Below are positions 8,091-15,099 of a stretch of 19,093 nt of DNA, one piece after another (the first letter of the stretch is position 1; each line of letters starts with the position of its first letter). Source of the DNA: JBARRO01 sp049644265 (GTDB lineage Bacteria; Bacteroidota; Ignavibacteria; UBA10030); NCBI GenBank assembly GCA_049644265.1, contig JBARRO010000085.1, forward strand, positions 1-19,093, written 5' to 3'. Made by a program: the position numbers and the translations under genes. The notes under the pieces were generated by a model that saw nothing but the letters and a program-made list of their open reading frames with translations, had not been told where the DNA came from and made no database searches.

Positions 8091-10184
8091 TTAGCGTGTG
8101 AGCCAAAGAAGGACGATGAGAACAATGAAGACATAGGCGAGGTACGATTGCACATGGCCTGTCTGAATCTGTCGAATCACCCGCGCTGAGCGAAGGAATA
8201 GGTGCATCACTGGCCTGTAAAGGTACGTTTCGAAGGTTTGCTCGCTCTTCAAAGCATAACGAATCGTCGGCTTAAAGTATGGAGAGAGATCCTCCGAGGC
8301 TTCAATTTCATGTGTCGCACGGAAAACCGCGGAGAAAATGAGACGAATCGGTTTGCTGAATCCTGTTGCAGTGTACTGGAGCCTCGGATTGACGCCCTGA
8401 AGGCCACAAGCCCAAGTTGTGGAGGTCCGTTTCCTTAACCTGCCCCCGACCAACAGCCCAAGGGCTATCGCAATACTGCAAAATCCGACTACCAGCACTA
8501 TGATAGCTACCGGCGATATGCTGGTAACGGTTGCCTGCGGCAAAGAGAGGACTACCGCGCTGGACACCGGCAGTTGAGACACAGGGGAGCCTACGAGAGA
8601 CGTAGCGATGGGCAAGAGAATGCCGAAAAAGAACCCGGGGGCAAGGCCAAAGACAAAGCAACCGGCAGCGAGTATTGCCATTGCGCCGAGCATGGTCTTC
8701 GGAGCTTCATGAGCGTTACGCGCAGCAGAAGATCGTGGGAGGCCGAGGAACGTGATGCCGAAGGCTTTGACGAAACAGGCGGCGGCAAGCGCACTTGTCA
8801 GCGCCAGAAGCGCGACAGCGAGAGGAATGGCGATCTTAACGGCGAGATTCGGGGTGCCGAAACCAAGAAGAAGGGATTGAAATGTCAGCCACTCGCTGAC
8901 GAAGCCGTTCAGGGGCGGGAGTGCGGAAATTGCAGCGGCTCCAACAAGAAAAAAGAAAGCCGTGTAAGGAAGCTTCTTAATGAGCCCGCCGAACTCTTCG
9001 ATATTGCGAGTATGCGTTGCATGAACAATCGATCCGGCTCCCAAGAACAGGAGGCCTTTAAACGTGGCGTGATTCAGCACATGATATAACGAAGCAACGA
9101 GGGCAAGGGCAGCCAGAGGTTTGTTTCCCAGCGAATTGAAGAGAACCGCACCACTCACGCCGATCAAAATGATACCGATGTTTTCAATACTGTGAAAAGC
9201 CAGCAGCCGCTTGAGATCGTGCTCCATCAATGCGTATAGCACTCCGAGGACGGCCGATACAACCGCGAGGGCAAGAAGAACCAATCCCCACCACACGGGC
9301 CCCGGTCCCAAGAAATCAAGCAAAACCCGAATCATTCCGTAGATTCCTGTCTTGATCATCACGCCCGACATGATGGCAGAGATGTTCGTTGGTGCTGCAG
9401 GGTGAGCTTCAGGCAGCCAGATATGCAGAGGGATAATCCCTGCCTTAACTCCGAACCCGAGAAGCGTGCAGAGAAAAATTATTGTCCGGGTCGGGCCAGG
9501 GATGCTGTGTGCGCAAGCCCTTATTGCGTCAAAATTCAAAGATCCGCTTTGCGTGAAAAGAAGAAGGAACATGACGATCAGGAACGATGTTCCGATGTGG
9601 GTCATTACGATATAGAGGAATCCAGCCCTTCTGGAAGAGGAATCTTCATGTTCGTAGGTGATCAGAAAGTATGTCGCAAGAGACATTACTTCCCAGATGA
9701 TCAGAAATAGAAAGCCATTGCCGGCGGTTACAACTCCGACCATTGACAGAAGAAAGATGTTGTAAAGAAAAAGGAAGACACCTATGTGGCGTTTGTGAAA
9801 GAAGGAAGAGATATACTGAAAGGAATAGAGGGAAACCGCTATACCAACGAATGAGATTGTTGCCAAGAAGAACGCTGAGAGTTTATCGATTTCAAAAACC
9901 ATGTCGCCCCACAGAGGATTTTTCGAAATCTCGATTATCAGAGGAGTGACGCTTTGGAAGGCCGATAAGGAGAGGATAATCCCTGCAAGCGAGCCGATCA
10001 GTGAACAGGCAAGGCTAAGGTTTTTTCCAGCGACCGCAATAGAGTAGATCCGCCCGACGTCCAACTTCCTTCGAGGAGCCAAGAGAAGCCCGATAACCGC
10101 TCCAGTTGCGTATGATGCCACTATAAATAGGAACAGAAAGTAGCTTCTTCCCAACAGCAATATGTTCGCTATATTTCCCTTCAT
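8091..10184 (-). CDS. hyfB: Large antiporter-like membrane subunit (HyfB/HycC family)
   Basis: A 697-residue polytopic protein (703 if the TTG at 10202 is used) of the NuoL/MrpA-like antiporter family, the distal ion-pumping subunit and first gene of the operon. Numbered from ATG 10184, it shows E165 in WEVMSLATYFLIT, K247 in GFGVKAGIIPLHIWLPEAHP, K278 in the next helix, and K325 and H331 in DLKRLLAFHSIENIGI. NHATFKGLLFLGAGS is the TM12-type segment. The length fits HyfB (about 670). The C-terminal extension (KPTIRYALKSEQTFETYLYRP) is typical of HyfB. Neither candidate start has a clear ribosome site, and no promoter is obvious in the short space before an unrelated gene fragment at 10225. 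The upstream control region may therefore have been lost or may lie further back. Confidence 0.93.
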   Translation of the reverse strand: MKGNIANILLLGRSYFLFLFIVASYATGAVIGLLLAPRRKLDVGRIYSIAVAGKNLSLACSLIGSLAGIILSLSAFQSVTPLIIEISKNPLWGDMVFEIDKLSAFFLATISFVGIAVSLYSFQYISSFFHKRHIGVFLFLYNIFLLSMVGVVTAGNGFLFLIIWEVMSLATYFLITYEHEDSSSRRAGFLYIVMTHIGTSFLIVMFLLLFTQSGSLNFDAIRACAHSIPGPTRTIIFLCTLLGFGVKAGIIPLHIWLPEAHPAAPTNISAIMSGVMIKTGIYGMIRVLLDFLGPGPVWWGLVLLALAVVSAVLGVLYALMEHDLKRLLAFHSIENIGIILIGVSGAVLFNSLGNKPLAALALVASLYHVLNHATFKGLLFLGAGSIVHATHTRNIEEFGGLIKKLPYTAFFFLVGAAAISALPPLNGFVSEWLTFQSLLLGFGTPNLAVKIAIPLAVALLALTSALAAACFVKAFGITFLGLPRSSAARNAHEAPKTMLGAMAILAAGCFVFGLAPGFFFGILLPIATSLVGSPVSQLPVSSAVVLSLPQATVTSISPVAIIVLVVGFCSIAIALGLLVGGRLRKRTSTTWACGLQGVNPRLQYTATGFSKPIRLIFSAVFRATHEIEASEDLSPYFKPTIRYALKSEQTFETYLYRPVMHLFLRSARVIRQIQTGHVQSYLAYVFIVLIVLLWLTR

Positions 10185-10224
10185 TATTACCGGATTGACC
10201 AACAGGAAGAAATGGCCGATTTAA

Positions 10225-10476
10225 ATCATTCCCTCAACCGTTCACCCAACGGAAGCATTTCAAGATGCAAACCGAATTGCCGAGCAGGGGAACCTTCTTA
10301 ATGCAAAGCAAAAATTGGCCGATGCCGCGCAGAAGCTTGATAATGCTTCCTCAACATTGACTGCATTGGCGACGCAAAAGCCCGTTGTGATGAAAAAGAA
10401 AAAAAGTCCTTTGAAACCAGCAAGGAAGAGAAGCAGGTGTGCATTGCGAAGCCTGCCTCCGATCTGGTTAGGTTAG
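10225..10476 (+). pseudogene. Start-less coding fragment, Ala/Lys-rich, family unknown
   Basis: An uninterrupted + frame of 83 codons follows a TAA at 10222 and ends at TAG 10474. It reads like genuine protein (EAFQDANRIAEQGNLLNAK, then QKLADAAQKLDNASSTL), an amphipathic helical piece followed by a basic tail (MKKKKSPLKPARKRSR). It has no usable start codon or ribosome site before the helical part, so it looks like the 3' part of a gene whose beginning was lost at about 10225, only 22 bases from the hyfB TTG. The helical part resembles a TPR-like or coiled segment, but I cannot name the family. Chance is possible. Confidence 0.35.
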
Positions 10477-11071
10477 TGATGGTCAAGGGATTCGAAGCGG
10501 GAACTTGAATGGTGAGAAAACGGGAGAGCCAACCAACCCTATGCTGTTGATTTCGCTCCTACGATCATGGTGATTCTCGTTGGCATAGGTCAATTTTTCT
10601 CTACCGAAATATAACAAATTCCTATACAACTGGAAAGAACCTGGGATGGGATGCCAATCTTTCTTAACACGGAGTTTTTTCCTCGCAATGCGTGGAGATA
10701 TGGTTGTCGGGAGGGACACTGTTGGAAACCCGTCCAAACATACCATAGTGGGTTCGTCGATGTGAATAGTCAAAATCAGATTTGAAATCTCCTTTTACTT
10801 AGAGTTGTGTCCCGCGAAGTCACAGGTTGCATTAGTTGTCAGGATTTCCCGCCCTGAACGAGATTAGTTAATCCCGGAATCTTGATTCAGCTCCCAAGAG
10901 AGATCTGGGCGAAAAGTTGTCCGCATTTCTTTTTCACAAAAGAAAGAATGATCTTGTGAACTCATAGGAACACTTCAAATACCCTATGTAGGGTTGTGAC
11001 CGGAGTAAAGAGCGTGCCCCCGCTATCCCGCTTGAGAAGCAGCGGGATGCAGAGAGTGCACAGTTCCAAAG
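10477..11071. other. Gene-poor interval with small hairpins
   Basis: I see no supportable gene in this 595-base stretch. An open - frame at 10483-10773 has no family resemblance and no ribosome site. It holds an A/T hairpin (10926-10933 with 10938-10945, loop TCAC), a short ACCCTA/TAGGGT palindrome at 10981-10994, and a perfect 8-bp hairpin (11025-11032 with 11041-11048). All lie downstream of the - strand membrane-protein cluster. Confidence 0.5.
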
Positions 11072-11111
11072 AAGAATCCCAATCGACCCAAGTCGGTTGG
11101 GATTCTTTGTT
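11072..11111. terminator. Strong hairpin terminator after the 11192-13380 cluster
   Basis: Arms 11072-11086 and 11093-11107 pair over 15 positions with one G-U, loop CCCAAG. The + side is followed by TGTTTTCC and the - side by a CTTCTTT run. It lies 85 bases past the stop of the last - strand gene, so it most likely ends that transcript. It may also stop readthrough from the left. Confidence 0.75.
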
Positions 11112-11191
11112 TTCCTCATTTCTGTAAACGTGCTCTTGCTGGTGGCGAGAACCCCTTCTCCCAGCGTTGGACCAAGGGTTTCCCTTCTCGC

Positions 11192-11638
11192 TCACGACAG
11201 TTGTCTTTGACGTCTCGCCTCTTGTTTCCGCTGGTACGCCTCTCCAATCCAAGCACAGGCCGACGATACGATGACGATAATCATGAGCCAGAATATGGCA
11301 GCCAGCAGCTTTCTCTCACGCACAAATGATGACACCAGCGCATGATACCCGACTGCCATCGTGATGCCGTAGAGCATGCCTGCCACAAGCGGTTCGAGAA
11401 TGGTAACCCCTTTGGACCGCCATCCCACAACGAATGCCACCACGCCCACACCTCCCATAAGCCAGGCTGCGGCCAGCGTCGACTCCTTGAATACGTCGGA
11501 ACTCTGCAATAACGCGATTCTGATCGTGAAACCGTTCATGAGGTAGGTCGGGAACAGATGGAATAGCACAAGATAGCAGTAGGCTGCAATAACCCATCTC
11601 CAGTCAATCGTGTATTTTGTTTTTGCTTGTCCGTCCAT
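11192..11638 (-). CDS. Four-helix membrane protein, unknown function
   Basis: A 148-residue protein with four predicted helices: about 14-33 (WVIAAYCYLVLFHLFPTYL), 55-73 (LAAAWLMGGVGVVAFVVGW), 81-104 (LEPLVAGMLYGITMAVGYHA) and 110-130 (LLAAIFWLMIIVIVSSACAW). A basic tail follows (RKQEARRQRQ), probably cytoplasmic. ATG 11638 has AGGAG nine bases upstream. It lies 50 bases downstream of the pilin-like membrane gene in the same direction and before a terminator, so it is probably the last gene of that transcript. No family recognised. Confidence 0.75.
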   Translation of the reverse strand: MDGQAKTKYTIDWRWVIAAYCYLVLFHLFPTYLMNGFTIRIALLQSSDVFKESTLAAAWLMGGVGVVAFVVGWRSKGVTILEPLVAGMLYGITMAVGYHALVSSFVRERKLLAAIFWLMIIVIVSSACAWIGEAYQRKQEARRQRQLS

Positions 11639-11688
11639 GACGGCTTTCTCCTTTTATTTGCCGACACTCTGTCCGCTGCGAAACTGAC

Positions 11689-12495
11689 CTACTGAAAAGA
11701 CCCTTGGTATGACCAGTTCCCGAGTTGGCCGGATTCATATACCGTGACATCTACACCTTCGTTGGTGAATTTCTTTGAGGACGCATGAATCGTGGCGAGC
11801 GTGCCACGCCCGGTTGCAGCAGTCCCCGGGACTGCAAACCCGACGGTGTACTTCGCCTCTTCGCTCCCTGCGACTCCTGACGGGAGAACGTATCCCCTGA
11901 TTTCTCCTCCCCCACCTCCAAGTGCTTTCGGGACGGTCCGGTATTCCCGCATCCTCCACGCGATAACGTTCAGCTCATTGATGATGTTATCCTTGTTCGA
12001 TTGCACTGCCTGGCCCGCCTGCATGGAGATTGTGACCCTGGAAGCGACGTATCCCATTGGCAGTACAAAGACGGCAAACGTAGTGGTGATGATGGCAGCT
12101 ACGAGATAGACTCCCCGGGCCGGCGCCGAGGAGGCTTTCCCGGATCGCTTGCCCATGAGAAGCAGCGTCAGCGTTGGCGTGATGACTCCCAGCAGCAGAA
12201 CACCCAGTAGAGTGGCGATGCGGATCGGATTCGGGACTGGCACCAGTTCATGTCCTGTGAATTCCGAAAGTCCATTCGCGATCGCTTGTCCGCCGCCGAC
12301 AATCCAGGGAGCCAGCAACGGCAGTGACCTCATATCAGCGATGTGAAAAAAATACTCAAATGGATTGCCAATAAGAAACGGGCCTCCGAACACAAGCAAG
12401 AGGACGAGAACGGACGCGACCACAAGACTGCCAAGGTATGCGTTGGACAATTCCGGAACATTGTCCGGAGGCGAGGATTCAGTTTTCTGTGTCAT
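11689..12495 (-). CDS. Three-helix membrane protein with a pseudopilin-like C-terminal domain
   Basis: A 268-residue protein. Three helices at about 19-43, 92-113 and 129-152 anchor a C-terminal extracytoplasmic domain (about 155-268). That domain starts with an amphipathic helix (SNKDNIINELNVIAWRMREY, 166-185) followed by GGGGG at 193-197, GYVLPSG, and beta-strand-like segments (YTVGFAVPG, TLATIHASS, VDVTVYESG, NWSYQG). The same order (helix with a TVPK-type turn, glycine run, GY.LPSG, then strands) is, as I recall, typical of type IV pilin-like proteins in Bacteroidota/Ignavibacteriota-type genomes. The pilin leader peptide and the single hydrophobic N-terminal helix are missing, so this is not an ordinary pilin. 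I chose ATG 12495 (AAGGA upstream) over a longer frame from 12603, which would overlap the previous gene entirely. It overlaps the end of the upstream gene by 17 bases. Confidence 0.75.
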   Translation of the reverse strand: MTQKTESSPPDNVPELSNAYLGSLVVASVLVLLLVFGGPFLIGNPFEYFFHIADMRSLPLLAPWIVGGGQAIANGLSEFTGHELVPVPNPIRIATLLGVLLLGVITPTLTLLLMGKRSGKASSAPARGVYLVAAIITTTFAVFVLPMGYVASRVTISMQAGQAVQSNKDNIINELNVIAWRMREYRTVPKALGGGGGEIRGYVLPSGVAGSEEAKYTVGFAVPGTAATGRGTLATIHASSKKFTNEGVDVTVYESGQLGNWSYQGSFQ

Positions 12496-13123
12496 ACTGA
12501 AGTCCTTTCTCGGTAAGTGTGGCTCGGATTTGGATCGTTCCCTTGGGACCGTTGTAGGTTGCAAAAGATGCATCCTTTCCGCGGAACCATGGATGGCGGG
12601 CAACTACGACGATTTGGGTATCGGAGATGGCGGCGAGGAAAACGTCGTTGGGCGGATTGGCCATGCCGGTCGGAGCCATCGAGCTCCAGGTGTCCCCCGG
12701 TTTTCCGGGAGGATATCGTTTCCGGTAGATCTGCGCGAGGGTCATCCGCGCCTTGCCTTTCTGATGGTGATAATCCTCGAGGACGACCAGGAGCGAGTCG
12801 GTAACGTATGCAGTATAGATACCTCGGCCAATGACCGTGCCGATCTTCCCAAGTTGTTGCCGCTGCCACTCCGTTTGGTAATTCATGTGCGTCCAGGCGA
12901 ACACACCACCTGCGATGCCAACGACCGCGATGATGCTCGCGATAGCCCGGCGCCTGACGGTGAGGTCTTTTCGGCGGACGAACATAACGAGAATTGCAGC
13001 GAGGTAAACAATAGTTGCAATGCCGGCAGCGTTGAGATTCGGCCAGAGATCGGGAGAATGACCGGGGAGGAAGAATGCAACGCTGACGAGCACACATCCG
13101 ACGATCAACCAGAGAAGGATCAT
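12479..13123 (-). CDS. Three-helix membrane protein with large extracytoplasmic domain, unknown function
   Basis: A 214-residue protein with helices at about 1-19 (MILLWLIVGCVLVSVAFFL), 33-50 and 60-77. A soluble C-terminal domain of about 135 residues begins with an amphipathic helix (EWQRQQLGKIGTVIGRGIYTAY). It contains VLEDYHHQKGKARMTLAQIY and ends in likely strands (DTQIVVVARHPWF, KGTIQIRATLTEKGL). Its layout mirrors the downstream gene, suggesting paired partners, and the ending is weakly reminiscent of pilin-like beta regions. ATG 13123 has GGAGG five bases upstream. The ATG overlaps the stop of the preceding short frame as ATGA. A longer in-frame start at 13243 was rejected because it has no ribosome site and would cover the short upstream gene. 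No family recognised. Confidence 0.75.
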   Translation of the reverse strand: MILLWLIVGCVLVSVAFFLPGHSPDLWPNLNAAGIATIVYLAAILVMFVRRKDLTVRRRAIASIIAVVGIAGGVFAWTHMNYQTEWQRQQLGKIGTVIGRGIYTAYVTDSLLVVLEDYHHQKGKARMTLAQIYRKRYPPGKPGDTWSSMAPTGMANPPNDVFLAAISDTQIVVVARHPWFRGKDASFATYNGPKGTIQIRATLTEKGLQYDTEN

Positions 13124-13380
13124 AGGACCTCCGGATTCATGGGTGTGACAACAGCAGCCGCTGGGCTGAGGACCATCCCAGCATGGGTGAAATACGCGCC
13201 CATGGTAGAAAAAATGGGCGCAAGAAGCAAGCGAAACCCCCATGACACCTCACGAGAAATTTCTCCGACATACGATTGCGGAGTTTTTTCCGGAAAACAC
13301 AATCCCACTTTCATGAGTCGCGCTTTCTCAATTTTGCGACATTGAATGATCGCTTGAATCAGAACAATGAAGAAGAGCAT
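13120..13380 (-). CDS. Possible small membrane protein at head of the cluster
   Basis: An 86-residue frame with a hydrophobic start (MLFFIVLIQAIIQC) and a second hydrophobic stretch (FRLLLAPIFSTMGAYF, then MVLSPAAAVV). Its TGA overlaps the next gene's ATG (ATGA), the arrangement of coupled genes, and that gene's GGAGG ribosome site lies within its last codons. The start at 13380 has GAGG immediately adjacent, which is too close, so the true start may be the internal ATG encoding MKVGLCF. No family recognised; it may be spurious. Confidence 0.4.
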   Translation of the reverse strand: MLFFIVLIQAIIQCRKIEKARLMKVGLCFPEKTPQSYVGEISREVSWGFRLLLAPIFSTMGAYFTHAGMVLSPAAAVVTPMNPEVL

Positions 13381-13434
13381 CCTCTTTACCCGACGAAGCG
13401 AACGCCGTCGGGGCCGCCGCTATAAGTTCAGCAG

Positions 13435-13469
13435 AAAAGTTCCAATCATGAGAATGGTCGGGACTTTTT
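13435..13469. terminator. Long hairpin with GAGA tetraloop
   Basis: Arms 13435-13449 and 13454-13468 pair over 15 positions with one mismatch and two G-U pairs around a GAGA (GNRA-type) loop. It ends in TTTTT on + and ACTTTTCTG on -. It lies 7 bases past the stop of the - strand fragment at 13475, so it probably ends that gene. It also lies just upstream of the 13380 cluster. Confidence 0.6.
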
Positions 13470-13474
13470 GTCTA

Positions 13475-13650
13475 TCACACACCCTTGCTCTTCATCCCCT
13501 TAGGGGTAACTTCTTCTGTCTTGTTTCTTATCTCCATGATCATCAAGCTCACACATACCAGAACAAAAGGAAGGCTGGGGTCCATTCTCATCCTGGTTGT
13601 GATTGTGCCGGCCATGAGGACAAAGGTAACGAGTATGCCAAGGTACGAGC
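13475..13650 (-). pseudogene. C-terminal fragment of a small membrane protein
   Basis: The - frame ending at TGA 13475 encodes a coding-like stretch with two helices (YLGILVTFVLMAGTI and LPFVLVCVSLMIMEI) and a charged tail (RNKTEEVTPKG). It is followed at once by a terminator hairpin. Upstream of about 13650 the same frame becomes the antisense of the jelly-roll fragment on the other strand, so its 5' end appears to have been cut there. An intact short gene starting at the internal ATG (MAGTITTRM) cannot be excluded. Family unknown. Confidence 0.4.
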
Positions 13651-13834
13651 GTATACGATGCCGCGCGACCTTCTTGTTTCGGGGCAAGTCAACACATTGG
13701 CGGTGAGGGTGCTGGATGTATACATGCACGGCGGAATCCACGACGGACCCGTTGGGTTGATCGCAAAAAAAACGTTCCGCGAATGGAGAAAAGCGAATGA
13801 GCGTCGCAGGTCAATTTTTGACTGGTTTCAGTGA
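13640..13834 (+). pseudogene. 3' fragment of a protein with a jelly-roll carbohydrate-binding domain
   Basis: The last 60-odd codons of this frame read YTMPRDLLVSG, NTLAVRVLDVYMHGGIHDGP and VGLI, then a basic C-terminus ending in SIFDWFQ. The pattern (Y.IP..LL..G.N.IAVRV.D...GGI..GPVGL) is the characteristic end of galactose-binding-type jelly rolls found beside glycoside hydrolases and sialate O-acetylesterases. The preceding bases do not continue the domain, and a longer frame from 13367 begins in unrelated sequence. This is therefore a truncated remnant abutting the - strand fragment. The ending looks natural. Function lost. Confidence 0.6.
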
Positions 13835-13864
13835 AAATAGATTATCAATAGCGCGCTTCTTGAG

Positions 13865-13887
13865 TCCCGCCGTCTTTTTTGGCGGGA
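13865..13887. terminator. Hairpin with T-rich loop, first of a tandem pair
   Basis: A 7-bp stem TCCCGCC/GGCGGGA with the loop GTCTTTTTT, just after the jelly-roll fragment's stop. The T-run sits in the loop rather than after the stem, so its activity as a terminator is uncertain. Confidence 0.4.
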
Positions 13888-13898
13888 TCAGCTGACAT

Positions 13899-13921
13899 GC
13901 CCGGCTTATGGCCGGGTTTTT
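13899..13921 (+). terminator. Rho-independent terminator (repeat family with 18079)
   Basis: Stem CCCGGC/GCCGGG (13900-13905, 13911-13916), loop TTATG, then five T and AATTT. It ends the + fragment upstream. It shares loop, T-run and downstream GGAACTT with the terminator at 18079. Confidence 0.8.
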
Positions 13922-14101
13922 AATTTGTGGGGAACTTTCGAGGCCTTCCTCTCACCGAGGTGGCTGGAAACCATCCTCCCCTTTATCAACGGAGAGAGTG
14001 GAGGAGGCAACTGGGATTCCCGGGTAAAATCCGAATCATCGAAGAAGTGAAACAAGATTCCCAATTGTCATTTTCGTGGCGATGGATGTTGTGAAAGGAG
14101 T

Positions 14102-14208
14102 TCTCGCGGCGGACGCGGCGCCCGCAGCGAAGAAATTAGGTGATTTTCTAAGAATAGTTACACATTCCAACCGCCGCGATCCTGCGCGTGCCGAATAGCA
14201 CTTCGGCA
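14102..14208. repeat. Palindrome-rich intergenic repeat, copy A
   Basis: It begins TCTCGCGGCGG, then CCCGCAGCGA, GATTTTCTA and CGCCGCGATC, in the same order and similar spacing as copy B at 15993. It ends in a TGCCGAA/TTCGGCA hairpin (14189-14195, 14202-14208) next to GGCAGGCAGGC. The region 13922-14405 holds no gene I can support apart from this element and a promoter-like box. Confidence 0.55.
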
Positions 14209-14327
14209 GGCAGGCGCTGTGACGCTGAGAGCGATACCTCTTTTCGCTGCGCCGCTCGATATCGACCAATAATTAACCGAAACACTGCGCCCCCTCGCTT
14301 GATTCAGAAACTGTCTCCTGAATTTCG

Positions 14328-14335
14328 TATCTTTG
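14328..14335 (+). promoter_or_regulatory. Bacteroidota-type -7 box (TAnnTTTG)
   Basis: TATCTTTG matches the TAnnTTTG -7 consensus of Bacteroidota-type sigma factor promoters. It lies 70 bases before the gene at 14406. A matching TTG at the usual -33 distance is not present (the nearest TTG is 26 bases upstream), so it is a half-match. Confidence 0.35.
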
Positions 14336-14405
14336 GGACCATCATGTTGTCCGTACTATGAACAGGCATGATTCCGGTCTCTCTTCCATCTCCGTCTCAT
14401 TCTGA

Positions 14406-14651
14406 ATGAAAGATCTCCTCGTTCGTTATCTGCAATCCTCCCACTCAGACCCTGTTTACTTTCTCACGTTCGTTGTCGACATTGCCTCGATCTTCCTTCT
14501 GGGAAGGCTGAAACACGGACTGTCCGATGCTCAGAGAGCATTGTACAAAGCGGTCATTGTCGTGGCATTCATGCTGACGGCGGTTTGTCTCTTCAAGTAT
14601 TTTGGCGTGATCAAAGATTGGAAAGAACTGGAAGGTTTTTTGAAACCCTGA
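14406..14651 (+). CDS. Small two-helix membrane protein, unknown function
   Basis: An 81-residue protein with helices VYFLTFVVDIASIFLLG (about 17-33) and LYKAVIVVAFMLTAVCLFKYF (about 46-66) and a short charged C-terminus (DWKELEGFLKP). ATG 14406 has no clear ribosome site but follows a promoter-like TATCTTTG box by 70 bases, so a leader-poor start is possible. It ends 25 bases before the DUF1761-type gene and is probably co-transcribed. No family recognised. Confidence 0.65.
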   Translation: MKDLLVRYLQSSHSDPVYFLTFVVDIASIFLLGRLKHGLSDAQRALYKAVIVVAFMLTAVCLFKYFGVIKDWKELEGFLKP

Positions 14652-14676
14652 TCACAATTTCAAAGGAGGTCGCATC

Positions 14677-15083
14677 ATGCCCGTCATCCTTGCGGTGGTC
14701 GCAAATTTCATCTTCGGGTTTATCTGGTATACGCCGCTCTTTGGACGAACGTGGGCAAAGGAAATGGGTTTCAATTTTGACGCCAAACCGCCCGCGGGTG
14801 CGATGGCCAAGGGGCTTGTGCTCATGGTCGTGGGGAGTTTCTTCATGGCGTACGTCCGCACAATATTGCGGTCTGGAATCCCGTCACCTGGGGACAGGCG
14901 TCAACCATGACTCCTGCCACCATGGCGCTGTCGTCCGCGTTTTTCACCTGGCTGGGTTTCTTTGTACCGGTCGACCTGGGCGTGGTTGCATGGGAGCAGA
15001 AGTCGTGGAAATTGTTCGGCATCAATTCGGCCTATCACTTCTTGTCGCTTCTCATCGTCTCGGCGATCGTATCGTATATGTAA
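14677..15083 (+). pseudogene. DUF1761-type membrane protein, split by one frameshift
   Basis: The first frame from ATG 14677 (excellent AAAGGAGG ribosome site) gives MPVILAVVANFIFGFIWYTP, LFGRTWAKEMGF, then MVVGSFFMAYV. At about 14854-14858 one base appears to be missing, and the next frame continues the same family: HNIAVWNPVTWG, FFTWLGFFVPVDLG, AWEQKSWKLFGINSAYHF, then a last helix, ending at TAA 15081. Joined, this is a four-helix protein of about 135 residues with the DUF1761 layout (WYTPLFG, KxWxxxxG and FFTWLGF). The function of the family is unknown. With one lesion only, this may be a recent mutation or a sequencing error rather than a long-dead gene. Confidence 0.8.
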
Positions 15084-15099
15084 ATTGGGCAACTCAGTC

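Noticed and set aside
8574..9089. A 171-residue + strand frame inside hyfB
   Set aside because: Antisense to conserved hyfB transmembrane sequence, highly charged, no family.
3366..10202. Functional formate hydrogenlyase or H2-evolving hydrogenase
   Set aside because: Both CxxC metal motifs are replaced in HyfG and the processed C-terminal peptide is absent; no formate dehydrogenase or maturation genes are in the window.
2293..10202. Respiratory complex I (nuo) operon
   Set aside because: Order and subunit types (HyfB, HyfE with N-terminal extension, fused NuoC-D-like HyfG with EPGHFR) are hyf-like; nuoA, E, F, G, I, J and L are missing.
10483..10773. A 96-residue - strand frame in the gene-poor interval
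   Set aside because: No ribosome site, no hydrophobic or domain pattern, no neighbour coupling.
12365..13345. A 326-residue + strand frame
   Set aside because: It is antisense to two membrane genes with good ribosome sites; composition is typical of a shadow frame with no recognisable domain.
13367..13834. A full 155-residue + strand gene
   Set aside because: Only its last 60-odd residues resemble a protein family; the first part overlaps a terminator hairpin and a - strand coding stretch and has no ribosome site.
13922..14100. Possible riboswitch in a purine-rich structured stretch
   Set aside because: No core motif of a known class could be matched and no suitable gene follows within normal distance.
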